Assembly: GCA_009693505.1 (NCBI GenBank)
Contig: SHXD01000004.1
Coordinates: 1 to 64,000, forward strand
Length of the DNA: 64,000 nt
Source: Limnohabitans sp.
GTDB taxonomy: Bacteria > Pseudomonadota > Gammaproteobacteria > Burkholderiales > Burkholderiaceae_C
Direction: 5' to 3'
Part shown: piece after piece, positions 39,063-49,347 of the stretch
Position numbering within the stretch: the first letter of the stretch is position 1
Layout: the number at the start of each line of letters is the position of its first letter
Position numbers and translations under genes: made by a program
The notes under the pieces: generated by a model
Told to the model about the DNA's origin: nothing
What the model saw: the letters and a program-made list of their open reading frames with translations, nothing else
The model's database searches: none

Positions 39063-39073
39063 ATTAGAAAAAA

Positions 39074-39958
39074 TTAGGCCTTAGGCGTCTGATTGGCACC
39101 GATTCGCCACTTAAAGCGCAAATCACTGGCTTGTCTAATCATGTCCTCAAGTGCTTTGGGATGGTTTGTTTCAATGGCTTTTTCAAATTCGTCTAAGGCA
39201 TCTTTAAAGTGCGCAATTTGAAGCAACACTTGCTCGCGGTTGGTGGTCAGAATGTCGCGCCACACAACGGGGTCGCTGGCCGCAATGCGGGAGAAATCTC
39301 TAAAACCAGGGCCACCCAGTGCAATTAAATCAGCGCCATTTTTTTGCTGAAAAATGCCACGAATCAAAGCATAGGCCAACACATGTGGCAAGTGGCTCAC
39401 TGCTGCAAAGGCTGCGTCGTGTGCAGCAGGGCTGAGTTCAGTGATGAAACTGCCCAAACTCTGCCAGATTTGTTTGGCAAGCAGGACTTGCGGCGCGCCC
39501 GAGCTTGCCATGGGGGTCATGATCAGAGCGCGATCTTTGTACAGATCGGCATCGGCGTGTTCAACGCCAGCAACTTCTTTGCCCGCTATGGGGTGTACAG
39601 GAACAAAGCAATGAAGTTTGTCGCCCAATGTGTTAAGAGCCGCGGCCACAACGTCTGATTTTGTAGAGCCAACTTCCATCAGCAAGGCATCTGATCGCAA
39701 GGCTGGCGCTATGGCTTCAAAGCAAGAGGTTGTCGCTGTGACAGGAACCGCTAGCAGAACCAAGTCTGCACCTTGCACGGCTTGCGCAATGCTGTCTTCA
39801 GAGGCGTCGATCACGCCCATGCTGAGTGCCTTTTGCCGAGATGATGCCGAGGCACTGTAGCCCACAATGTGTTGGGCCCAGCCGGCTTCCCGAGCGGCCA
39901 GTGCAAACGAGCCGCCCATCAAGCCGCAGCCTATGAGAGCGACTTTTTCGAATTTCAT
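39074..39958 (-). CDS. tyrA: Prephenate dehydrogenase
   Basis: 294 residues from ATG 39958, set by the ATGA overlap with pheA; the longer frame to 40000 is rejected. The NAD(P)-binding GCGLMGGS lies at 10-17, [15 protein letters not shown] holds the catalytic histidine region, and [11 protein letters not shown] is conserved. It oxidatively decarboxylates prephenate (or arogenate) for tyrosine synthesis. It has no chorismate mutase domain, which is supplied by pheA. Confidence 0.94.
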   Translation of the reverse strand: MKFEKVALIGCGLMGGSFALAAREAGWAQHIVGYSASASSRQKALSMGVIDASEDSIAQAVQGADLVLLAVPVTATTSCFEAIAPALRSDALLMEVGSTKSDVVAAALNTLGDKLHCFVPVHPIAGKEVAGVEHADADLYKDRALIMTPMASSGAPQVLLAKQIWQSLGSFITELSPAAHDAAFAAVSHLPHVLAYALIRGIFQQKNGADLIALGGPGFRDFSRIAASDPVVWRDILTTNREQVLLQIAHFKDALDEFEKAIETNHPKALEDMIRQASDLRFKWRIGANQTPKA

Positions 39959-41052
39959 TCTGGGATGGGGTAGGAACCCAAAACCTTGTAGAACGCGCAC
40001 AGACCTTGAAGTTCTTGCAACGCTGCCGCCACATGCGGCTCAGAAATGTGACCTTGAATGTCGATGTAGAAATAGTATTCCCACTGACCAGATTTGGCAG
40101 GACGAGATTCAAAGCGCGTCATGGAAACGCCATTGTTCTTCAAAGGCATGAGCAAGTCATGAACGGCGCCTGGCTTGTTGGGCACAGAAACCACCAAGCT
40201 GGTGCAATCTTTGCCAGAAACAGGTGGCGTCGCCAAAGTTTGCGGCAAACAAATCACGGCAAATCGTGTGCGGTTGGTGGCTTCGTCTTGAATGGCATGT
40301 GCCACGATGTGCAAATTAAATTGGGAGGCTGCACGCTCGCTGGCCAAGGCGGCCCAAGAGGGATTGGTGGCCGCCAAACGTGCGCCTTCGGCATTGCTGG
40401 AAACGGCGCGCCGTTCAGCATGTGGCAAGTGTTGTGTGAGCCAGGTTTGGCACTGCGCCAAGGCTTGGGGATGTGCCAAAACCACTTCAATGTCTTTGAG
40501 GTTGTCGGATTGACGCAATAAATTATGACGAACCAGCATACTCACTTCACCGATCACATGAACGGGGGATCGTAAGAACAAATCAAGCGATCTGGCCACC
40601 ACACCTTCGGTTGAGTTTTCCATGCCCACCACACCAAATTGAGCGGTGCCAGCGGCCGTGGCATGAAACACCTCATCGAAGTTGTTACAGTAAATGAGGC
40701 TGGCGGCGCTGCCAAAAAATTCAATGGCCGCTTGCTCGCAAAAAGTACCCTGCGGGCCCAGTACGGCAACTCGCTGAGGGGCTTCCAATGCCAAACAGGC
40801 CGACATGATTTCGCGCCAAATAGCTGCCACATGTGCATTGAGCAAGGGCCCTTGATTGGATTTTTCAATTTTGGCAATGACTTGTGCCACGCGGTCGGGC
40901 CGGAAAAAGGGCGAACCCTCGGCGCGCTTAATTTCACCCACTTTTTCAGCCACCTTGGCGCGTTGGTTCAGCAAACTCAAGAGTTGCTGATCGAGCGAGT
41001 CAATTTGTATTCGCAAATCGGCCAAAGCGTCTGTTTGAATGGGTTGAGTCAT
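39955..41052 (-). CDS. pheA: Bifunctional chorismate mutase / prephenate dehydratase
   Basis: 365 residues. An AroQ chorismate mutase domain (about 10-95: LRIQIDSLDQQLLSLLNQRA) is followed by prephenate dehydratase (about 100-280: VAVLGPQGTFCEQAA) with the catalytic TRF motif (NRTRFAVI). A C-terminal ACT domain (about 285-360) carries the phenylalanine-sensing ESRPAKSGQWEYYFYID stretch. It makes phenylpyruvate from chorismate and is expected to be feedback-inhibited by phenylalanine. It overlaps tyrA and follows serC by 6 bp. Confidence 0.96.
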   Translation of the reverse strand: MTQPIQTDALADLRIQIDSLDQQLLSLLNQRAKVAEKVGEIKRAEGSPFFRPDRVAQVIAKIEKSNQGPLLNAHVAAIWREIMSACLALEAPQRVAVLGPQGTFCEQAAIEFFGSAASLIYCNNFDEVFHATAAGTAQFGVVGMENSTEGVVARSLDLFLRSPVHVIGEVSMLVRHNLLRQSDNLKDIEVVLAHPQALAQCQTWLTQHLPHAERRAVSSNAEGARLAATNPSWAALASERAASQFNLHIVAHAIQDEATNRTRFAVICLPQTLATPPVSGKDCTSLVVSVPNKPGAVHDLLMPLKNNGVSMTRFESRPAKSGQWEYYFYIDIQGHISEPHVAAALQELQGLCAFYKVLGSYPIPE

Positions 41053-41058
41053 ATGTGT

Positions 41059-42165
41059 TTAAGCCTGAGTGGCTTCAAAGTCTTTGAGGTAAGACACCAG
41101 AGCCTGAACCCCTTCTAGGGGTATGGCGTTGTAAATGCTCGCTCGCATGCCGCCAACAGATTTGTGACCTTTGAGTTGCAACAAACCACGCGCCTTGGCG
41201 CCGGCCAAGAATGCATCGTTTCGCGATTCATCTCTCAGGTAAAAAGGAATGTTCATTCGAGAACGGCAAGATTTTTCAACTCGATTTTCATAGAGCTGAG
41301 ATTGGTCTAAGTAGTCGTACAACAACTTCGCTTTGGCAATGTTTCGCAGTTCCATGGCGGCCACACCTGTGACGCCGTTTTCTGATTGTGCTTTGAGCCA
41401 TTTGAAAACCAAGCCCGCCATGTAAATGGAATAGGTGGGGGGTGTGTTGTACATGGAGCCGCTGTCGGCGACCATTTTGTAATTGAAGGCACTTGGGCAA
41501 TGCTTCATGGCTTTGCCAAGCAAATCTTCTCGGACCACCACCAAGGTAAGGCCAGCGGGGCCTAGATTCTTTTGTGCGCCACCAAAGGCCACGCCAATTT
41601 TGGACCAATCGAAACTGCGCGATGCAACGTGCGAAGAAAAATCAATGACCAAAGGTGCCGAGCTTCCAAGTGCTTGAATATCGGGCAGGTTTTGATATTC
41701 CACACCATCGATGGTTTCGTTGGTGCAAACATGCACATAGCTTGCATCAGAACTTAACTGCCAATCTGGAGGTGACGGAATGTTGGAAAAGTTGGTAGCT
41801 TGAGCACTGGCAGCCAAATGTGGTTTGCAAAATTGCGCGGCTTCTTTGTAGGATTTTTGGCTCCAGCTGCCAGTAACTACAAAATCAACCACGCCCTCTT
41901 GCGAAAGGTTCAAGGGCACGATGGCATTTTCGGCAATGCCGCCACCTTGCATGAACAAGATTTTGAAGTTGGCAGGAATGGCCAGCAACTCACGAAGGTC
42001 GGCTTGTGCTTCCTCGTAAATGGACATGAACTCTTTGCCGCGATGGCTCATTTCCATCACACCCATACCGCTGCCATGCCAGTCCAGCATTTCGCTGGCG
42101 GCTTGTATCAAGACGGCATCGGGAATGGCGGCTGGGCCTGCAGAAAAGTTGTAGGGTCTGGTCAT
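41059..42165 (-). CDS. serC: Phosphoserine aminotransferase
   Basis: 368 residues of class V aminotransferase fold. The N-terminal [14 protein letters not shown] and the PLP-lysine segment [14 protein letters not shown] (lysine near 200) identify SerC. It converts 3-phosphohydroxypyruvate to phosphoserine and also serves pyridoxal synthesis. The start overlaps the gyrA stop (ATGA at 42165-42162), linking it to gyrase expression. It is followed by pheA-tyrA-aroA. Confidence 0.97.
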   Translation of the reverse strand: MTRPYNFSAGPAAIPDAVLIQAASEMLDWHGSGMGVMEMSHRGKEFMSIYEEAQADLRELLAIPANFKILFMQGGGIAENAIVPLNLSQEGVVDFVVTGSWSQKSYKEAAQFCKPHLAASAQATNFSNIPSPPDWQLSSDASYVHVCTNETIDGVEYQNLPDIQALGSSAPLVIDFSSHVASRSFDWSKIGVAFGGAQKNLGPAGLTLVVVREDLLGKAMKHCPSAFNYKMVADSGSMYNTPPTYSIYMAGLVFKWLKAQSENGVTGVAAMELRNIAKAKLLYDYLDQSQLYENRVEKSCRSRMNIPFYLRDESRNDAFLAGAKARGLLQLKGHKSVGGMRASIYNAIPLEGVQALVSYLKDFEATQA

Positions 42166-44819
42166 TCAGTCGAGCCGCTTTCCGCTGCGCCGCCTTCATC
42201 ATCGGCAGCGTTCTCATCTGTTTCATCTTGCACTATGGCGTCGTTCTCCACAATGCGTTGCAAGCCAGACAATTTGGCGCCATCGTCCAAGCCAATCAGT
42301 TTTACGCCCTGAGTGGCGCGACCTAATTCACGAATTTCCGAAACCCGTGTACGAACCAAAACGCCAGTGTCCGTGATCAACATAATTTCGTCTTCGGTAC
42401 GAACCAAAGTGGCGGCTACCACCTTACCGTTGCGTTCTGTTTGTTGAATTGCAATCATGCCTTTGGTGCCGCGGCCATGACGCGTGTATTCCAAAATGGA
42501 AGTGCGTTTGCCAAAGCCGTTGGCAGTTGCAGTCAACACGCTTTGTTGTTCATCTTCTGCCACTAGCATGGCAATCACGCTTTGCGTGTCATCAAGCATC
42601 ATGCCGCGCACGCCGCGTGCATTTCTGCCCATGGGACGCACATCGTTTTCGTCAAAACGAACAGCTTTGCCACCGTCGCTGAACAGCATCACATCGTGTT
42701 TGCCATCCGTGAGGGCAGCACCAATCAGGAAGTCACCTTCGTCGAGGTCAACAGCAATGATGCCGGCCTTGCGGGGGTTGCTGAATTCATCGAGCGATGT
42801 TTTCTTCACGGTACCCATGGAGGTGCCCATGAACACGTAATGGTCGGCAGGGAAACTGCGCATGTCGCCCGTCAAAGGCAAGACCACATTGATCTTTTCG
42901 CCTTCTTGCAAGGGGAACATGTTGACGATGGGCCTGCCGCGCGAGCCGCGTGAACCCGCAGGCACTTCCCACACTTTGAGCCAGTACAAACGGCCGCGGT
43001 TGGAAAAGCACAAGATGTAATCGTGTGTGTTGGCAATGAAGAGCTGATCGATCCAATCGTCTTCTTTGGTGGCCGTGGCTTGCTTGCCGCGACCGCCGCG
43101 TTTTTGGGCGCGGTATTCAGACAAAGGTTGGCTTTTGATGTAGCCGCTGTGCGACAGCGTGACCACCATGTCGGTGGGCGTGATCAAGTCTTCGGTGGCC
43201 AAGTCTTGCGCATTGTGTTCAATGAAGCTGCGGCGGGCACCCAATTTGGTTTGACCAAATTCTTGGCGCAATTCGCCCAGTTCGGTGCCAATGATGGTCG
43301 ACACGCGCTCAGGCTTGGCCAAGATGTCGAGCAAGTCTTCAATTTCAGACATGACTTCTTTGTACTCAACCACAATCTTATCTTGCTCCAGACCGGTCAA
43401 GCGTTGCAAACGCATCTGCAAAATTTCTTGCGCTTGGGTGTCGCTTAAGCGGTACAAGCCGTCGTTGCCCATGCCAAATTCTTTTTCCAAGCCATCGGGG
43501 CGATAGTCGTCAGCATTCACAGCGCCACCATCGGCGCGTGTGCGTGTCAGCATTTCGCGAACCAATTTGGAATCCCAACTGCGGGTCATCAATTCGGCTT
43601 TGGCCACTGGGGGCGTGGGCGCATTGCGGATGATGGCAATGAACTCGTCGATGTTGGCCATGGCCACAGCCAAACCTTCCAACACGTGGCCACGTTCGCG
43701 CGCTTTGCGCAATGTGAACACCGTGCGGCGTGTGACCACTTCTCGGCGGTGTTGCAAGAACACGCTGATCAGGTCTTTCAGGTTGCACAACTTGGGTTGG
43801 CCTTCGATGAGGGCCACCATGTTGATGCCGAAGGTGTCTTGCAACTGGGTCTGTTTGTACAGATTGTTGAGCACCACTTCGGGCACTTCACCGCGCTTGA
43901 GTTCAATCACCAAGCGCATACCTGATTTGTCAGACTCGTCTTGAATGTGGCTGATGCCTTCAATCTTTTTCTCGTTAACCAATTCGGCCATGCGCTCTTG
44001 CAAGGTCTTCTTGTTCACTTGGTAGGGCAACTCGTCCACCACGATGCACTGGCGCTGGCCTTTGTCAATGTCTTCGAAGTGGCACTTGGCGCGCATGATC
44101 ACACGGCCACGGCCCGTTCGATAGCCATCTTTCACGCCATTGATGCCATAAATAATGCCGGCAGTCGGAAAGTCGGGTGCAGGAATAATTTCCATCAACT
44201 CGTCGATGGTGGCACCTGGGTTGCGCAGCATATGCAAGCAAGCGTCAACCACTTCGTTCAAATTATGAGGTGGAATGTTGGTCGCCATGCCCACCGCAAT
44301 ACCGCCAGAACCGTTCACTAAAAGGTTGGGAATGCGGCTTGGAAGCACCAAAGGCTCTTTTTCAGAGCCGTCGTAGTTGGGGCCAAAGTCGACTGTTTCT
44401 TTGTCGATGTCGGCTAACATTTCGTGGGCAATTTTGGCCAAACGAATTTCGGTGTATCGCATGGCAGCGGCGTTGTCGCCGTCGACCGATCCAAAGTTGC
44501 CCTGACCGTCCACCAGCATGTGACGCATCGAAAAATCTTGCGCCATGCGAACGATGGTGTCATAGACAGATTGGTCGCCATGGGGGTGGTACTTGCCAAT
44601 CACGTCACCCACAATACGGGCAGATTTTTTATAGGCGCGGTTCCAGTCGTTGTTCAATTCGTGCATGGCGAACAAAACGCGACGATGCACCGGCTTGAGA
44701 CCGTCTCGGGCATCTGGCAGGGCGCGACCTACAATCACGCTCATGGCGTAGTCTAGGTAGCTGCGGCGCATTTCCTCTTCTAGACTGATGGGAAGGGTTT
44801 CTTTGGCAAACTGGGTCAT
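42162..44819 (-). CDS. gyrA: DNA gyrase subunit A
   Basis: 885 residues. The catalytic tyrosine is Y122 in [11 protein letters not shown], and the numbering coincides with E. coli. The C-terminal beta-pinwheel has six blades with the GyrA box [10 protein letters not shown]. The acidic tail ([15 protein letters not shown]) is typical. The quinolone-determining region reads GDQSVYD: residue 83 is Gln, not the Ser or Thr usual in susceptible species, while D87 is kept. It starts the gyrA-serC-pheA-tyrA-aroA/cmk run. Confidence 0.97.
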   Translation of the reverse strand: MTQFAKETLPISLEEEMRRSYLDYAMSVIVGRALPDARDGLKPVHRRVLFAMHELNNDWNRAYKKSARIVGDVIGKYHPHGDQSVYDTIVRMAQDFSMRHMLVDGQGNFGSVDGDNAAAMRYTEIRLAKIAHEMLADIDKETVDFGPNYDGSEKEPLVLPSRIPNLLVNGSGGIAVGMATNIPPHNLNEVVDACLHMLRNPGATIDELMEIIPAPDFPTAGIIYGINGVKDGYRTGRGRVIMRAKCHFEDIDKGQRQCIVVDELPYQVNKKTLQERMAELVNEKKIEGISHIQDESDKSGMRLVIELKRGEVPEVVLNNLYKQTQLQDTFGINMVALIEGQPKLCNLKDLISVFLQHRREVVTRRTVFTLRKARERGHVLEGLAVAMANIDEFIAIIRNAPTPPVAKAELMTRSWDSKLVREMLTRTRADGGAVNADDYRPDGLEKEFGMGNDGLYRLSDTQAQEILQMRLQRLTGLEQDKIVVEYKEVMSEIEDLLDILAKPERVSTIIGTELGELRQEFGQTKLGARRSFIEHNAQDLATEDLITPTDMVVTLSHSGYIKSQPLSEYRAQKRGGRGKQATATKEDDWIDQLFIANTHDYILCFSNRGRLYWLKVWEVPAGSRGSRGRPIVNMFPLQEGEKINVVLPLTGDMRSFPADHYVFMGTSMGTVKKTSLDEFSNPRKAGIIAVDLDEGDFLIGAALTDGKHDVMLFSDGGKAVRFDENDVRPMGRNARGVRGMMLDDTQSVIAMLVAEDEQQSVLTATANGFGKRTSILEYTRHGRGTKGMIAIQQTERNGKVVAATLVRTEDEIMLITDTGVLVRTRVSEIRELGRATQGVKLIGLDDGAKLSGLQRIVENDAIVQDETDENAADDEGGAAESGSTE

Positions 44820-45046
44820 GAGGGGTCAAGCGCACTGGGTGAAAGACTGTCATTTTAGGTCCAAAGAGTGTCGTTGATTCGCAACACATGATCGGCTTTG
44901 AATTGAGCCTGAACACGCTGATTTCATCAAATTGGGGAATTCACCATTGTCTATGGCACAATGATTTCAACGTTTTGGGTGATGGTCATTCAAATCGTCT
45001 CTTTTTTCGCAGGATGTCTGCGGTATTTATCCCCATGAGGAGAACC

Positions 45047-45739
45047 ATGAAAAAATTCAACAAAGTGGCAATGGTGTTGGCTTCAGCTGCCTTGGCAACT
45101 GCTGCAGGCGCGCAATCCGTAGACAACTGGCGCAATGGCACAGGCGAACACGCTTGGAAAAATGGCACCAACGAATTCTGCTGGCGTGACGCCACCTGGA
45201 CACCCGCTACTGCTGCTGCTGGTTGCGATGGCGCCATTGCTGCACCTAGAGCTGCTGCTGCTGCTGCTGCACCAGCACCAGCACCAGCACCAGCACCAGC
45301 ACCTAGAGCTGCTGCACCCGCTCCAGCACCTAGAGCTGCCGCTGCTGCCCCAGCTGCAAGACCTGCACCGCCACCCGCTGCAGCCACTAAAGTAACTTAC
45401 GCTGCCGACACCTTCTTTGATTTTGACAAATCAGTGTTGAAAGCAGACGGCAAAGCCAAATTGGACGACTTGGCTGGTAAAGTCAAAGCCATTAACCTGG
45501 AAGTGATCATTGCTGTGGGTCACACTGACTCTGCTGGTTCTGATGCTTACAACCAAAAGTTGTCTGTCAAGCGTGCCGACGCTGTCAAAGCCTACTTGAC
45601 CACCAAGGGCATTGAGAAAAACCGCGTTTACACCGAAGGCAAGGGCGAGAAACAACCCGTTGCTGACAACAAAACAGATGCTGGCCGTTCTAAAAACCGC
45701 CGCGTGGAAATCGAAGTTGTGGGTACACGCCCCAACTGA
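45047..45739 (+). CDS. ompA: OmpA-family outer membrane protein
   Basis: 230 residues from ATG 45047, with GAGGAG just upstream; longer frames are rejected. A signal peptide ends near AGAQ (about 22). A short N-terminal domain with two cysteines (NEFCWRDATWTP, AGCDGA) follows, then an Ala/Pro-rich linker (about residues 65-110). The C-terminal OmpA peptidoglycan-binding domain (about 118-230) carries GHTDSAGSDAYNQKLSVKRA. There is no room for the eight-stranded barrel, so it is a periplasm-spanning anchor of the type common in Burkholderiales. It ends in a strong terminator. Confidence 0.9.
   Translation: MKKFNKVAMVLASAALATAAGAQSVDNWRNGTGEHAWKNGTNEFCWRDATWTPATAAAGCDGAIAAPRAAAAAAAPAPAPAPAPAPRAAAPAPAPRAAAAAPAARPAPPPAAATKVTYAADTFFDFDKSVLKADGKAKLDDLAGKVKAINLEVIIAVGHTDSAGSDAYNQKLSVKRADAVKAYLTTKGIEKNRVYTEGKGEKQPVADNKTDAGRSKNRRVEIEVVGTRPN
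45246..45375 (+). repeat. Ala/Pro linker microsatellite in ompA
   Basis: A run of GCT triplets (about 45251-45270) is followed by tandem CCAGCA hexamers (about 45272-45301), then two imperfect copies of the CACCTAGAGCTGC unit. All are in frame and encode poly-Ala and (Ala-Pro)n. Such repeats can change length by slippage without breaking the frame if whole triplets are gained or lost. Confidence 0.8.
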
Positions 45740-45780
45740 TCAACGGCAAGCTTGAATTAAATCAAGCTTTGGTTGATTTT

Positions 45781-45807
45781 AAAAAGCTTCCTTCGGGAGG
45801 CTTTTTT
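45781..45807 (+). terminator. Intrinsic terminator of ompA
   Basis: AAGCTTCC-TTCG-GGAGGCTT hairpin (one G-T pair) with a TTCG tetraloop, followed by a run of T. It lies 42 bp after the ompA stop and just before ubiG. Confidence 0.88.
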
Positions 45808-45820
45808 ACTTTCAGAGACA

Positions 45821-46570
45821 ATGTCGCTTATGACTTCACAAACTACCCATTCCCAATTTTCTTCCGCCAATATGGATCCCGCCGAATTGGCCAAATTTTC
45901 TGACTTGGCGCACCGTTGGTGGGATACCGAGAGTGAATTCAAGCCCTTGCACCAAATCAATCCTTTGCGATTGAATTGGATTCAAACGCTGGTGCCACTG
46001 TCGGGCAAGAAAGTGGTTGACATTGGTTGTGGTGGCGGCATCTTGTCCGATGCCATGGCCAGACAAGGCGCACAAGTCTTAGGCATTGACCTGGCTGTGA
46101 AGTCACTGAAGGTGGCGCAGTTGCATGCCATTGAAGCGGGTACGCAAGGTGTGCAGTACCAAGAAATCAGCGCAGAAAACTTGGCAGCACAACAAGCCGG
46201 TCAATTTGATGTGGTCACTTGCATGGAGATGTTGGAACACGTTCCCGACCCCGCCGCTGTGGTCAAGGCTTGCTCGCAATTGGTGAAGCCAGGTGGGTGG
46301 GTGTTCTTTTCAACCCTGAACCGCAATCCAAAATCATTTTTATTTGCAATTGTGGGCGCCGAGTACGTACTGAATTTGTTGCCCAAAGGCACTCACGAAT
46401 ATGCGCGCTTTATCAAGCCCAGTGAATTGGCCGATTGGGTGCGTGCTGGAGGTCTTGAGTTAAACCAGATGAAAGGCATGACTTACAACCCTTTCACACG
46501 CGTTTATGCAATGAACTCCGACACCGATGTGAATTATTTGATGGCCACCCAAAAGCCATTGGCAAACTGA
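45821..46570 (+). CDS. ubiG: Ubiquinone biosynthesis O-methyltransferase
   Basis: 249 residues from ATG 45821; ATG 45830 is an alternative, and a TTG inside the terminator is rejected. The SAM-binding motif [16 protein letters not shown], then EMLEHVPDP and the UbiG-typical [20 protein letters not shown] at the N-terminus identify it. It performs both O-methylations in ubiquinone synthesis. It is followed after 19 bp by gph, as in many betaproteobacteria. Confidence 0.95.
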   Translation: MSLMTSQTTHSQFSSANMDPAELAKFSDLAHRWWDTESEFKPLHQINPLRLNWIQTLVPLSGKKVVDIGCGGGILSDAMARQGAQVLGIDLAVKSLKVAQLHAIEAGTQGVQYQEISAENLAAQQAGQFDVVTCMEMLEHVPDPAAVVKACSQLVKPGGWVFFSTLNRNPKSFLFAIVGAEYVLNLLPKGTHEYARFIKPSELADWVRAGGLELNQMKGMTYNPFTRVYAMNSDTDVNYLMATQKPLAN

Positions 46571-46589
46571 AACCGCAAGGCGACCCCTT

Positions 46590-47249
46590 ATGAAGTTTGA
46601 AAACATTCAGGCTGTTCTGTTTGACCTTGACGGCACGCTCATTGACAGTGCGCCAGACTTAGGCGCTGCCGTCGATAAGATGAGAGTAGACCGCGGCATG
46701 CCTTCCTTGCCTCTGGTGCATTACCGTCCCATGGCGGGTGCAGGTGCCCGCGGCATGATTGGCTTGGCGTTTGGCTTCACACCCGAGCATCCCGAGTATG
46801 AGACCATGAAAGAAGAATTCTTTCGCAATTACGAAGCCTGCATGACGCAGCGAACTTTTGCATTTGAGGGTGTTGTGCAAATGATTAACGCACTGGTGGT
46901 TGCTCATTTGCCTTGGGGTGTTGTGACCAACAAATCCAAACGCTTTGCAGAGCCACTCACTCAGGCCATGCCTCTTTTTAAAACGGCGGCCGTGGTCATC
47001 AGTGGCGATACCACGCCTTACGCCAAACCTCACCCCGAGCCCCTGTTCGAGGCGGCTAGGCGTTTGGGAATAGCGCCGAGCGCTTGCGTGTATGTGGGCG
47101 ATGATGAGCGGGACATCGTGGCTGGGCATGCTGCTGGCATGAAAACTGTGGCGGCCACTTATGGTTACTTGGGTGCGCAGGGGAATGTTGAAAAGTGGCA
47201 GGCTCATGCCCAAATTGAATCGCCATTTGAGCTTTCAAATTTGATTTGA
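46590..47249 (+). CDS. gph: Phosphoglycolate phosphatase (HAD family)
   Basis: 219 residues. The HAD nucleophile motif is FDLDGTLIDS near the N-terminus; motif III is KPHPEPL and motif IV is VGDDERDIVAG. It dephosphorylates 2-phosphoglycolate formed from DNA repair or oxygenation reactions. Linkage to ubiG supports Gph rather than another HAD member. Confidence 0.9.
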   Translation: MKFENIQAVLFDLDGTLIDSAPDLGAAVDKMRVDRGMPSLPLVHYRPMAGAGARGMIGLAFGFTPEHPEYETMKEEFFRNYEACMTQRTFAFEGVVQMINALVVAHLPWGVVTNKSKRFAEPLTQAMPLFKTAAVVISGDTTPYAKPHPEPLFEAARRLGIAPSACVYVGDDERDIVAGHAAGMKTVAATYGYLGAQGNVEKWQAHAQIESPFELSNLI

Positions 47250-47436
47250 ATCTGATCGTGTTCACTCGAATCCCTGAACTCTCTTGGGGGTTGGAAAATT
47301 TTTCACGCTGACCCGCACTTTCTGGCACGACAAACCATCAGCTTGGCAGTCTCTTGGGGTTTTGGAGGCTGTCAAATTCGAAGACCCTCTGTATGCTCAC
47401 ACCTACTTAAATGGTGATTTAGCAATAGGAGTTTTC

Positions 47437-48351
47437 ATGAGCAAGGTGATTTGGTCTGGTGGCATTGAGCATTGGACAAAAAAGGGTGACATCCATCTTT
47501 TTCTTTGGCAAAAGAAGGCCTCGCCCAAGGTGCCTTACGCGGGAACCATTTTCTTTGTACACGGATCGTCGATGGCCTCACAGCCCACATTTGATTTGTC
47601 AGTACCTGGCCGTCCTTATTCCTCTGTCATGGATTGGTTCAATGAGCGCGGTTTTGACACTTGGACCATGGACAACGAGGGCTATGGCCGCTCTGACAAA
47701 CACCGCCCCATCAACTCAGACATCGCCAATGGCGCTGAAGACTTGGCCTCTGGCAGCGAGTACATCTTGAAGCACTCCGTGTCGCAAAAGCTGCACATGT
47801 ACGGCATTTCATCGGGTGCATTGAAGGCTGCTTTGTTTGCACAAAACCACCCAGAGCGAATTGGCAAGTTGGCTTTAGATGCGTTTGTATGGACAGGCGA
47901 GGGCAGCCACACTTTGGAGCAACGCCGTCAAAAATTACCAGAGTTTCTGGCCAAAAATCGCCGTCCGATCGATCGCGCATTTGTGCACAGCATTTTTGAT
48001 CGCGATCATCCAGGCACGGCCGACGAAGCCACCATCAGTTCTTTTGCCGATGCCATTTTGACTTTGGACGATTCCATGCCCACTGGAACATATGTCGACA
48101 TGTGCTCCAAATTGCCAGTGGTCGACCCTCTCAAAATCACAGTGCCCACCATTGTTTTGCGCGGCGAGTACGACGGTATTGCAGGGCTTGATGACTTGAT
48201 CGATTTTTACAAATTACTGCCCAACACAGACAAGCAGTTCAATGTGATGGCAGGTATTTCTCATGCCAGTTTTCAGCAGAAAAATTACATGATGGTTTAT
48301 CACATTCTGCACAGTTACTACACCATGCCAGCACCAACCTACAGGGGATAA
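47437..48351 (+). CDS. Alpha/beta hydrolase
   Basis: 304 residues from ATG 47437, chosen because AATAGGA lies six bases upstream; an open frame continues to a TTG at 47284 but is not protein-like. The oxyanion HG lies at 42-43, the nucleophile elbow GISSG at 123-127 (Ser125), an acid in RGEYDGI and a histidine in GISHASF. It hydrolyses an ester, lactone or amide; substrate unknown. It is followed 3 bp later by an orphan Bug binding protein, suggesting uptake and cleavage of the same compound. Confidence 0.85.
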   Translation: MSKVIWSGGIEHWTKKGDIHLFLWQKKASPKVPYAGTIFFVHGSSMASQPTFDLSVPGRPYSSVMDWFNERGFDTWTMDNEGYGRSDKHRPINSDIANGAEDLASGSEYILKHSVSQKLHMYGISSGALKAALFAQNHPERIGKLALDAFVWTGEGSHTLEQRRQKLPEFLAKNRRPIDRAFVHSIFDRDHPGTADEATISSFADAILTLDDSMPTGTYVDMCSKLPVVDPLKITVPTIVLRGEYDGIAGLDDLIDFYKLLPNTDKQFNVMAGISHASFQQKNYMMVYHILHSYYTMPAPTYRG

Positions 48352-48354
48352 GTT

Positions 48355-49335
48355 ATGCGCCACTTCGTTGGACAGTTGTGCCGAGTTGCACTGCTGAGTT
48401 CTACTCTTGGGATCACTGCCACGGCCGCCTTGGCGCAGGCTTATCCCAACAAGCCCATTAAATTGATCGTGCCATTTGCGCCCGGAGGTTTTACGGACGT
48501 TGTGGCACGAATACTGGGGCAGAAACTTTCTGTTTCATTGGGCCAGCCCTTTGTGATTGAAAACAAAGCGGGTGCAGGTTCAACCATTGGCACTGACTTT
48601 GTGGCCAAGGCCGCTCCAGACGGCTATACCTTGGTGATGGTCTCCACCACGCACGTGATCAGCCCAGCCATTTATCCCAAATTACCCTATGACCCCATCA
48701 AGAGTTTCACGCCGGTGGGTAAGTTGGTTGATTCCGCTTATGTGTTGTTGGTCAACCCCAAGGTGCCCGCCAACAATGTGGCTGAATTCATTGCGCTGGC
48801 CAAGGCCTCGCCCGACAAAATTCACTATGCATCATCAGGCAATGGCAGCTCTCAACATTTAATGGGCGGTATGTTTGCTGCAATGACAGGCGCCAAAATG
48901 AAGCATGTGCCCTACAAAGGCAGTGCCGGCGCTGCCAATGACTTGGTGGCGGGTGTGGTTGAAAGCAGTTTTGCGGGCGTCCCCAACGCCATGGCGCAGG
49001 TCCCTGCTGGAAGGCTCAAGGCTTTGGCAGTCACCACCTCCAAACGCATTCCTCAACTGCCAGATGTTCCCACCATGCAGGAAGCAGGCGTGCCAGGGTA
49101 CAACGCCAGTGTTTGGCTGGGACTTTTGGCGCCAGCGGGCACACCCAAAGAAGTGGTCATGAAACTGAATGCTGAAATTGCCAAGGTTTTGAGTGCGGCG
49201 GATACAAAAAAAGAGCTGTACGCAGCCGGCGTTGAAGCTGACATTTCTTCGCCTGAGACATTGAATGCTTTGATGGTTCAAGAATTGGACCGTTGGGGAA
49301 AAGTCATCAAAGACGCAGGCATCACCATGCAATAA
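48355..49335 (+). CDS. Bug/TctC-family tripartite tricarboxylate binding protein
   Basis: 326 residues with a signal peptide ending near ALAQA (about 27). The mature start YPNKPIKLIVPFAPGGFTDV is the Bug signature, and ENKAGAGSTIGTDFVAKAAP shows the second conserved motif. These periplasmic proteins bind carboxylates or aromatic acids. No tctA or tctB genes are present here, the usual orphan state in Burkholderiales. It is coupled to the alpha/beta hydrolase gene upstream (AGGGGATAAGTT ribosome site). Confidence 0.92.
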   Translation: MRHFVGQLCRVALLSSTLGITATAALAQAYPNKPIKLIVPFAPGGFTDVVARILGQKLSVSLGQPFVIENKAGAGSTIGTDFVAKAAPDGYTLVMVSTTHVISPAIYPKLPYDPIKSFTPVGKLVDSAYVLLVNPKVPANNVAEFIALAKASPDKIHYASSGNGSSQHLMGGMFAAMTGAKMKHVPYKGSAGAANDLVAGVVESSFAGVPNAMAQVPAGRLKALAVTTSKRIPQLPDVPTMQEAGVPGYNASVWLGLLAPAGTPKEVVMKLNAEIAKVLSAADTKKELYAAGVEADISSPETLNALMVQELDRWGKVIKDAGITMQ

Positions 49336-49347
49336 AGCTGAAATTTC

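Noticed and set aside
44986-45387. Open minus-strand frame of 133 codons opposite ompA, rich in Ala and Gly
   Set aside because: It is the mirror of the GCT/CCAGCA repeats of ompA; the protein is low-complexity with no family features and the sense frame is clearly OmpA.
47284-47436. N-terminal extension of the alpha/beta hydrolase from a TTG
   Set aside because: No ribosome site at the TTG, whereas AATAGGA six bases before ATG 47437 fits well; the extension is not protein-like.
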